Source: Davidsoniella eucalypti
Lineage: Eukaryota; Ascomycota; Sordariomycetes; Microascales; Ceratocystidaceae
DNA length: 64,000 nt
Direction of reading: 5' to 3'
Assembly (NCBI GenBank): GCA_004009845.1
Contig: RMBW01000015.1
Coordinates: forward strand, 248,001-312,000
Below, piece after piece: positions 56,701 to 64,000 of this stretch. Below the pieces are notes generated by a model, which saw nothing but the letters and a program-made list of their open reading frames with translations, did no database searches and was not told the DNA's origin. The number at the start of each line of letters is the position of its first letter. Within the stretch, counting starts at the first letter, position 1. A program made the translations under genes and the position numbers.

Positions 56701-57676
56701 ACAAGCTTTTATATGTTCATAGCCTGTATTAAATATAGTGACAGAACTCCCGCTCGGTGCCCGTCTTACCACTCTACATGTCATGTAGTTGCGATATAAT
56801 GGACTATGGGGCTTCTACTACTTGTGTGCACTACTAAAATAGTTTCGTTTCTCATACATACCTATGTAGCTCTGTAACAGCAAGACTCCTACGCGCCGCG
56901 GCCTAAGCGCAAAGCCTCAATCGACTAATCCTCTGAGATAAAGATAAAGTGAGACGAGACGAAAATATAATTGCCTATATATAAGTTACCAACCCGCTAA
57001 GATACCAGTGAAAATGGCCGGCAAGATCCTGTGACTGGTATTGTTTCAAGATATGCAGTCAACTAAAAGTCTATAAGTGTAAGAAATGCTTATGGTGTTG
57101 GTGTATGCACATACTCATACCAATGCCTACCATCACAACTATCGCTAGATAAACACCGATACAGACGGACATAGGACGTATGACCCAAAAATCAGTTACA
57201 GTTTGAGACGGCATGCGGCCATCTTCTAATATCTCACTGCTTGTAGTATGTGATACATGTCTTGGCCTGCATGATTTATTTATCTGTGACATGGCCTATC
57301 TCCCCTTCTTACATACACTATCGCGACTTCTCTTGCTTACCGCCGATTGGTAGCTGATAGGTTTCGTTGGACGTCTTGATTTTAAAGTTTTGGCATAGCT
57401 GTATCTTTGGGGATTTATCATGAAATCTTGAACGTGCCTCCTTGTGAAAAAATGAAACATTAACACCGAGGTTAATTGCTTATCTTTTCACCATCCATAC
57501 ATACTATGTAACAAGATAGTGGTCAACACAAGACTTGGGCTGATTTTAAGTCTAATTTTAAGCATATACACTTTAACATAGTTAATGATAATAATAATGA
57601 TCTTATCCATTCTTCCTAAGATCCTAGATTGTCTTCTATAGCTTAATTGAGTTGGTGACATGCAATGACCCACTAT
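53787..57676. other. Gene-poor region upstream of the LPMO gene
   Basis: About 3.9 kb with no supportable gene. The part next to 53787 should hold the distal LPMO promoter (GGGGTGGG-type words near 54057). Open frames are short (under 106 codons) and without domains. Composition becomes more AT-rich to the right, with tac/ata words. I see no terminal repeats or RNA genes. Confidence 0.45.
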
Positions 57677-57691
57677 AAACCCTAAACCCTA
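57677..57691 (+). promoter_or_regulatory. Double telobox-like motif
   Basis: AAACCCTAAACCCTA, two tandem copies of AAACCCT, ending 5 bp before the ATG of the small ORF at 57697. Too short for an interstitial telomere. Similar AACCCTA words occur before other genes in this window. Confidence 0.5.
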
Positions 57692-57696
57692 GCAAC

Positions 57697-58039
57697 ATGT
57701 CTAGAAAATTTAAACAAGTAAAGACTTTTTTATACAGCACCAAAACATCTCGTTGTTATTTATCTTCTACCGAAACTACAATAAATAGACAACCTTCCCC
57801 ACAACCTTCCCGCACATACAAAGCTATTGAGTTTGTCGAGTGGAGGACTTTAAATATCCGTCCGGTACCCAATCCGGCGTCGTATGATCTTAGTGATTTA
57901 GGTAGACGTTAGATATAATCAAATCAATAACCCACAACCTTCCCTCGGATATTAAGAACATAGAAAATTGGTGCCAGAAAACACGGCCTTGCCCGGAGTC
58001 GAAAAGGAGCTCTTAGACAAATCTCTAGACTATAAATAA
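57697..58039 (+). CDS. Small ORF of unknown function, possibly a gene fragment
   Basis: Unrecognised. From the ATG at 57697 the frame runs 71 codons unspliced (stop at 57910-57912). If a 55-bp intron is removed (57902-57956, gtagac...aag) the frame continues to a stop at 58037-58039, giving 95 residues with a plausible, non-repetitive tail (EHRKLVPENTALPGVEKELL). The protein starts MSRKFKQVKTFLYS and has no signal peptide or membrane helix. It directly abuts the inverted repeat starting at 58062 and carries two copies of the caaccttccc word found in that repeat, so it may be part of the same old element. The intron has no perfect branch point. Support is the open frame and composition only. 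Confidence 0.25.
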
Positions 58040-58061
58040 AATCATCATCAACAACCACAAC

Positions 58062-58500
58062 CACAACCTTCCCTCCTACAGCCCTCGGGGGGTTGGGTAC
58101 CTTGGATTTCGAGTATCTCCCCCTCCGTCCAAAAACGAACTTCTCTCCATCGTCGTGGGTTTTTAAGAGCGACCAGCACATATTCCCAATGTTGCTGTCC
58201 ATTCTCGTTTTCTTTTTCGACATTTGTCGTCTTTGATGCACAGTTTTTGCGAAAAGAGGGGTAGGTCTCTGGTGAGAACATCCCTCGAGAAGGGAAAAGT
58301 CAGGCTCGAGGCCTTACAAAACTGTGCATCGAAGACGACAAATATCGAAAAAGAAAACGAGAATGGACAGCAATATTGGGAATATGTGCTGGTCGCTCTT
58401 AAAAATCCACGAGGAAGGAGAAAAGTTCGTTTTTTGGACGGAGGGGGAGATGCTCGAACTCCAAGGTGCACCCCCGAGGGTTGTAGGAGGGAAGGTTGTG
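58062..58500. repeat. 440-bp imperfect inverted repeat of a coding-like fragment
   Basis: The left arm (58062-58247) and the reverse complement of the right arm (58318-58500) match nearly base for base, roughly 85-90% by eye, around a 70-bp spacer. Read outward from the spacer, both arms encode the same peptide (NCASKTTN, EKENENGQQ, WEYVLVALKNPR): the left arm on the - strand, the right arm on the + strand. The left arm continues in frame (EVRFWTEGEILEIQG); the right arm has one extra T in a T-run near 58431 that shifts the frame, after which the other frame shows the matching peptide. The arm ends carry cacaaccttccc and its complement. Interpretation: an inverted duplication of a gene fragment, or a foldback (MITE-like) element. 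A transcript would form a long hairpin. Confidence 0.85.
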
Positions 58501-58562
58501 TAGGAGGGAAGGTTGACGGTCATTTGTATGGCTGCTAGTTGGGTTTATATTGCACACAGCGC

Positions 58563-58584
58563 AGTCACGTGAACGCACGTGACT
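58563..58584. promoter_or_regulatory. Palindromic pair of CACGTG boxes
   Basis: AGTCACGTG, spacer aacg, CACGTGACT: a perfect 9-bp inverted repeat whose arms each contain a CACGTG E-box in the Cbf1-preferred context. It sits 63 bp right of the inverted repeat. No gene start lies close to it on either strand. Confidence 0.7.
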
Positions 58585-59363
58585 AGCGGATAGATAAGCC
58601 TCTACCGGAACATGTCGACATCACTACGAGATAATAGTAGGCAGACGATCAAGGGTGGCAAACAAGTACAAGAGATAATTAGAAGTAGTAGATGCAGGTA
58701 GTCATTATCCTTGAAGCTACAAACGCAAAACATGCTGTCTAACTATATGTGGATAACTGCAAAATTGAAATCTTCATAGCTCTATAGCTCCATAAGATAA
58801 ATGAATTAAAAAATAAAAAAAAAATAAAACTGCAAAATTGTAAGCTTTTCATCTACAAAACCTATCTACTAGGAACCGTAAATCTTAGAATGATATTGAT
58901 AATATAAAATCAGTCATTTACTGCCACCAATGTTCTACTTGGTTGTTGCATATCTTTAAGTTCACCACTTTAAAAGGGAACTACAACATACTTTTGCATG
59001 CACATTACAGATTGGGATTTACTAGTGTTTTTGAAAGATACTTCCAATTGATTATGGATCTCATAAAATCATGACAACTAATAAAAAGAACTATGAAAAA
59101 AAGGAACTAGAATACACCTCCGCACTACAACGGGTGAAGGAAGAATGTCTAGCCCGAGGCGCCTCACCTCTAAGAGAAGAGAAGCCAAGAAGGCCCCATC
59201 CCATGCCTACCAGAATTTCCAGAAATGATATTCACCCCAACGCCGCAAGAAAAGAAAATATTGTTATGATTTTAATTTCATTATTTTAAAAAGCCGCAAC
59301 ATGGTCTCGTCCTCAAGAACGCTTCAAGCTAAAACAACCTGATGGTATCGAGAGGCAAGAGAT
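58585..59363. other. AT-rich spacer between the inverted repeat and HSP90
   Basis: Very AT-rich (A-runs near 58806-58830). A 72-codon frame at 59071-59289 starts with ATG and reads MTTNKKNYEKKELEYTSALQ, Lys/Glu-rich with no recognised domain; I give it little weight. The last 75 bp are the HSP90 3' UTR. Confidence 0.4.
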
Positions 59364-61530
59364 TTAGTCGACTTCCTCCATGTTGGAGTCGCCAGCCTCG
59401 ACGGCGGGAGCGTCGGTAGCAGCAGCAGCAACCTCCTCCTCATCATCGCCATCGACGTTGAGGCCAACCTGAACAAGCTTGTGGATGCGCTCAGCGAAGC
59501 CGGAGGGCTCCTCAATGGTGAAACCAGAGACCAGCAGAGAGGTCTCGTACAGAAGCTGAACGATGGACTTAATGTTGCGGTCGGTCTCACCATCGGACTC
59601 AATCTTGCTCTTCAGCTCCTTGATGATAGGAGACTTGGGAGAGATCTCGAAGGTCTTCTTGGAAGACATGTAAGAGGACATGGAGGTGTCGCGCAGAGCC
59701 TGAGCCTTCATGATACGCTCCATGTTGGCAGACCAACCGAACTGACCGGTACGGATGGCGCAAGGAGCGCCAACCAGCTTGTGGGAGACAACTACCTTCT
59801 CCACCTTGTCGCCGAGGATATCCTTCAGGGACTTGGCAAGACCTTCGAACTCCTTCTCCTCGGCCTCACGGGCAGTCTTCTCCTCCTCGGTCTCCTCAAG
59901 ATCGAAGTCCTTGGTGATGTCGACCAGCTTCTTGCCCTCGAACTCCTTGAGCTGAGTCATGGCGTACTCGTCAATGGGGTCAACCAGGAAGAGGACCTCG
60001 AAGCCCTTATCCTTGAGAGAATCCAGGAAGGGAGACTTGGAGACAGCGTTCAGGGTCTCACCAGTGATGTAGTAGACATTCTTCTGCTGCTCGGGCATGC
60101 GAGTGACGTAGTCGGCCAGAGAAGTCAGCTCATCACCAGACTTGGTGGAGTTGTAGCGCAGCAGTTTGGCCAGGGTAGCGCGGTTCTGGGCGTCCTCGTG
60201 GATACCAAGCTTGAGGTTTTTGGAGAAGGCGGTGTAGAACTTGTCGAAGTTCTCCTTGTCCTCAGCGATCTCGTTGAAGAGCTCAATGGACTTCTTGACG
60301 ATGTTCTTCTTGATGACCTTCATGATCTTGTTCTGCTGAAGGGTCTCACGAGACAGGTTCAGGGGAAGATCCTCGGAATCGACGACACCCTTGATGAAGC
60401 TGAGCCACTCGGGAACCAGGTCGGTAGCATCATCAGTGATGAAGACACGGCGGACGTAGAGCTTGATGTTGTTCTTGGTCTTCTTGGTCTCGAACAGGTC
60501 GAAGGGAGCGCGCTTAGGAACGTACAGGATGGCACGGAACTCAAGCTGACCCTCAACGGAGAAGTGCTTGACAGCCAGGTGGTCCTCCCAGTCGTTGGAC
60601 AGAGACTTATAGAAGGCGGCGTACTCCTCCTGGGAGATGTCAGTGGGGTTGCGAGTCCAGATGGGCTTCTGCTTGTTCAGCTCCTCCTCCTCGTTGACAG
60701 TCTCCTTGATCTTCTTGGTCTTGGGCTTCTTCTCCTCAGCCTCATCATCAACCTCCTCGATCTTGGGCTTCTTGTCATCATCCTCGGTGACCTCCTCAAC
60801 CTTGTCGGCCTCCTCATCGGGGACCTCCTTCTCAACCTCCTTCTGGACGTGGAGGTAGATGGGGTAGGAGATGAACTCAGAGTGCTTCTTGATGACTTCC
60901 TTGATGCGAGACTCCTGCAGGTACTCAGTCTGCTCATCCTTCATGTATAGGATGATCTTGGTACCACGGGACATCTGGGGGCCCTCGGTATCGTTGGTGA
61001 TGGAGAAAGTACCACCGGCGGCGGACTCCCAGACGTACTGCTCGTCATCGTTGTGCTTGGAGATGACCTTGACCTTGTCGGCGACCAGGTACGCGGAGTA
61101 GAAACCGACACCGAACTGACCAATCATGGAAACATCAGCACCGGCAGTCAGGGCCTCCATGAACTGCTTGGTACCGGAACGGGCAATGGTACCCAAGTTG
61201 TTGACCAGGTCCTATCAGGTATGTTAGTATATTGATAAGTGCATAGATGAGCGCGTTGTGGTGAAAACTTACGGCCTTGGTGAAACCAATACCAGAGTCC
61301 TGGATGGTCAGGGTCTTGTTCTCCTGATCGGGGATGATGTCGATACGGAGGTCCTTGTTGGAGTCCAGAACACTGGAGTCCGACAGGGACTGGTAGCGGA
61401 TCTTGTCGAGGGCATCGGAGGCGTTGGACACCAACTCTCTGAGGAAGATCTCCTTGTTAGAGTAGACGGTGTTGATAATCAGCGACAGCAGCTGAGAAAT
61501 CTCAGCCTGGAACTCGAAGGTCTCAGACAT
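59364..61530 (-). CDS. HSP90: Cytosolic molecular chaperone Hsp90
   Basis: ATP-dependent homodimeric chaperone for kinases, receptors and other clients. Exons 61530-61273 and 61211-59364 (intron 61 bp, gtaagt...tag, branch actaac); 701 residues, the usual length. N-terminal GHKL ATPase: ETFEFQAEISQLLSLIINT, LRELVSNASDALDKIRY, DSGIGFTKADLVNNLGTIARSGT (the intron lies after FTKA) and GQFGVGFYSAYLVADKV. An acidic linker (about 210-265, Glu/Lys/Asp) follows; then the middle domain (NPTDISQEEYAAFYKSL, GVVDSEDLPLNLSRE) and the C-terminal dimerisation domain ending in MEEVD, the TPR co-chaperone docking tail of cytosolic Hsp90. The gene is strongly codon-biased, which explains a 489-codon antisense frame. 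Confidence 0.97.
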
Positions 61531-61571
61531 GATGAATGTATATATGCGTGTGGTCTAGATGGAAAAAGGGT

Positions 61572-61910
61572 CTATAGTAGAAAATAGGTTAGTGGGGATG
61601 TTTTTTTTTTTTTTTTTTTTCGGTAGCCAAGTAATAATTTGGTGGGATGTTTGGCGAAGTGAGGGGCAGTGAATAAACCAGGTGGGATGGATGGCCCACA
61701 CCCTGTCAATAGTCAATGATACGCGGGGTGTGCAGATGCAATGAAAATGGCACATAAAGACAGCCAAAGAAAGACTTGATATGACAAAGTTGACCAAAGT
61801 TACAACGAGTGTTGTTAGACCAACAGTATCGTCTCCGAGCTTGTGTCGGTGCCAGACAGCTGGTATTGAAGGGCTTAGAATAAAGGGCGGAGAAAGGACT
61901 TGGAACTTAC
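61572..61910 (-). other. Probable 5' UTR intron of HSP90
   Basis: On the - strand a consensus donor (gat|gtaagttcc, first intron base 61910) and a consensus branch/acceptor (ccccactaacctattttctactatag, last base 61572) lie between the promoter side and the ATG at 61530, giving a 339-bp intron and a 41-nt exon before the ATG. It contains a 20-nt T run on the + strand (61601-61620; A20 on the coding strand). Not verified by transcripts. Confidence 0.5.
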
Positions 61911-63431
61911 ATCAAAATGTAAACAGAGAGGTCAACCAACAATATTGGCACTGGCCTTTTGAACTAACGAAAAGAAAGAAAGGAAAAGAGATTTGGTTTC
62001 GATTGAGCTGAGGGAGAGAAAAGATGGAGGGGAACGGAACAGGTCGATGGTGCAGCAAGCAGGTTCTTAAATATGGCAGTTTCTCTCTCTCTCTCTGGTG
62101 CCGTAGGGCCCAACGATTCCATGAGATTCCATCCAGCGATGTCCCTACTATCAGAAAACGGCAGTGGACAGGGCATCCACTATACGGGCAGTGTAAGCTT
62201 ATTGGCCTAGCTAGCAATAGCCAACATGGATAATTGGGAACGCCTAGAAAGTTCGCTTGTACCCATGTAGTACCTTTCCAGGGGAAGTTTTCAGCGCCAG
62301 AGCGCTAAACAGGTAGAAACAAGGGAGGGTTTCGCTGTAGAATCGCATGGAATCAGCGGCAGAGGTACTCGTGAACTACTTGAACGCCATCCACAAGCCA
62401 ATCGCCTAGCAACGGAGACGGCGACAGGCTATCCAGAATTGACTACAAACAAAACAGTTACTACGGATGCACACTAAACTAACAAACAACGCTTCTATTG
62501 GTGGGTGGTGCGATCAGCAGCCGCTAGAGGCTGGATAGAGGCTGAAAAGGCAAAGAACAATTTGACGACACAACAACATGGCTGGCCACTGCCCAGGCCA
62601 GGGTTTGTGGTTGCACAGAGACGAGACTCAGCGCAGTGAAATACCGCTTCTTCGTTCTTCTACAAGAGTCTAGGAGACCCCTAGTTTGAACTATCAAATG
62701 CTGTTTTGAGTGTAGACAATCATGAAGCCACCAGAAGTTATTCGGCCTTAGCATATGACCCAAGACTGTTGTCGAACATTCTAAGTCAAGCTCGTGTCAA
62801 CACCGAAAATCTTGCCCCACGATAGCCATGGTCATTAACTATTTTGGCTTCAAATTACTAGGCAATATTTGCAGTAAGCGCGGGGCATGCTGAGGGGTAA
62901 AATTTATGGAACTACCCACTAGGGACGGCCAGGCTTTGGCTGAGTTTCTAGCAGGTTCCATGGAAACACCTAGTAGCTTGGATTGCAATCTTCTACAGAA
63001 AAAGATGCACTTTTAGGCCGTCGTCGTCATTCAGGGCCGTAAACAGAAAGTAGACGCAAACGAGCTAAGCCAGCCTACAGCAGAACACTGCATTGTCGGG
63101 CTAGATTTGATTGTAGAAATCAGCAAGATGTTTCATTATGGTGTTTGTCTAGCCAATATGGCATAGCAGTTTGCAGAAAAACAAAAGCCCTGTATTATTT
63201 CCAATTCAGGAGAGCCTAACAATGTCGCCGCCTTTGCAAAACACTACAGTGGCAAACTAAAGCGGCTAGTCCGTTAGATTATTAGGGTTGCCGATAGCTA
63301 AACCCTTTTTGGCAGATCGGAAGAGCCTAGCTTCCACTTTTGTTTGTAATGAAGCTCTTCCACCGTCTCACATGTGAATGTTGGCCTGAAGACGACCGCA
63401 ATCTTGAGTGTTTGGAAAGCCTACACTCGAC
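61911..63431. promoter_or_regulatory. Divergent intergenic region, HSP90 / acyltransferase
   Basis: 1.5 kb that must contain both promoters. An HSE-like word TTCcaTGAgaTTC (62117-62129) fits nTTCnnGAAnnTTCn except for the middle unit. CT microsatellite (tctctctctctctctgg) near 62083. No gene is supported inside; open frames are under 102 codons. Confidence 0.4.
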
Positions 63432-64000
63432 ATGGAAAAATTTACTCAATTTCGCGATAGAGGTTAATATATCAGTCAAACCATTCAAGTATCTATATAT
63501 ACTAATACTTCATTCAACGTTAGGCACGGGTGTGTCGCCGTTCATGCCCATCAAGGTGAAAGCTTCTATTATCACCAAGCTATTCCAGAACATCATCTTT
63601 CTCGTCCGACTGCCCATCTTCCTCGCATACGCAGCCCTATATTTCTTCGTGCTGCACTTCCTACCGTTGCCGCGGGTTTTGCGCAAGCTATTCCTCTGGA
63701 TCTTTCTGGCGATTCCTGGAATCTTCTGGGTCGATCTCCAGCTCGATGGAGTGAGACGCGGCACCTTGGCGAGTCAGCCTCCTGGCCGTGTACCGCGCGG
63801 TGGCGATGTGATTGCCGCCAACTATACTAGTCCCATCGATGCCATCTATCTATCGGCCGTGTTCGATCCCGTATTCACCCAGTCGTTCCCGGGAACGCGC
63901 AAGGTGCAACAGATTGGCCTCTTGGGCGCTGCTCTGCGTGCGTTGTCTGCCGCATTCGAAACTGCGCCGAGCGATGCTATTCTCGTTGATATCTCTGAGT
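63432..64000 (+). CDS. LOA1: Lysophosphatidic acid acyltransferase, Loa1/Vps66 type, N-terminal part
   Basis: ER/lipid-droplet acyltransferase (yeast YPR139C) that acylates lysophosphatidic acid and affects triacylglycerol and vacuolar sorting. Exon 1 is 63432-63462 and encodes MEKFTQFRDR plus one base; intron 63463-63523 (61 bp, branch tactaatac); exon 2 starts at 63524 and runs off the window. The spliced start MEKFTQFRDRGTGVSPFMP matches the family N terminus (EKYSQFRDRGTGI type). Hydrophobic helices follow (IIFLVRLPIFLAYAALYFFV; LFLWIFLAIPGIFWV), then the catalytic-motif region NYTSPIDAIYLSAVF. The canonical HX4D His is Tyr at this position. 169 residues are visible; the 3' end is outside the window. 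Confidence 0.88.

Noticed and set aside
59071..59289. 72-codon Lys/Glu-rich frame 75 bp past the HSP90 stop
   Set aside because: Has an ATG but no recognised motif and lies in AT-rich DNA; mentioned under the spacer but not called as a gene.
59481..60950. 489-codon open frame on the + strand
   Set aside because: Exactly antisense to HSP90. It is Leu/Val/Asp-rich and low in complexity, the known by-product of strong codon bias in highly expressed chaperone genes.

Overview
The window is nuclear DNA of a filamentous ascomycete fungus (Pezizomycotina). The case rests on four things: short GT-AG introns (mostly 55-140 bp) with CTAAC/CTGAC branch points; a set of recognisable fungal proteins (Ino80, Arb1, Tho1, Hsp90, a Loa1/Vps66-type acyltransferase, an AA9 polysaccharide monooxygenase, an FDB2-like arylamine N-acetyltransferase, a T5orf172 protein); monocistronic genes on both strands; and long CT-rich leaders. 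The genus cannot be told from the sequence. I find 15 supported protein genes (the first and last cut by the window edges), no rRNA, tRNA or CRISPR, and no intact transposon. Exon joins were worked out by hand; each complete spliced gene keeps one frame and gives a total length divisible by three.

Layout. 0-10.2 kb: 3' end of ARB1 (+), then INO80 (+). 10.9-16.3 kb: a seven-helix membrane protein (-) and a DUF89/ARMT1 phosphatase (-). 18.4-28 kb: a lipid-droplet hydrolase (+), 3.9 kb of noncoding DNA with four poly-G tracts, a secreted Ser/Thr-rich protein (+) and a T5orf172 protein (-). 30.2-32.5 kb: arylamine N-acetyltransferase (+) and THO1 (+). 32.5-43.4 kb: almost 11 kb with no supportable gene. 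43.4-53.5 kb: a very large putative methyltransferase (+), an APH-fold protein that has lost its catalytic aspartates (+), a mitochondrial tRNA methyltransferase (+) and an AA9 LPMO (-). 53.5-59.4 kb: gene-poor, AT-rich DNA holding a 440-bp inverted repeat of a coding-like fragment. 59.4-64 kb: HSP90 (-) and, divergent from it, the 5' end of a LOA1-like acyltransferase (+).

Most genes are housekeeping (ribosome assembly, chromatin remodelling, mRNP packaging, chaperoning, mitochondrial tRNA modification, lipid metabolism), mixed with niche genes (LPMO, NAT, secreted Ser-rich protein). I see no biosynthetic or defence cluster. Gene density is low, about one gene per 4.3 kb.

The parts most worth a second look are the inverted repeat at 58062-58500 with its flanking repeated word, adjoining small ORF and paired CACGTG palindrome; the pseudo-phosphotransferase; the 1.19-kb first intron of INO80, which looks like an internal promoter; the Cys/His module on the T5orf172 protein; and the 11-kb gene-free stretch. 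None of these proves a new system; they are leads.
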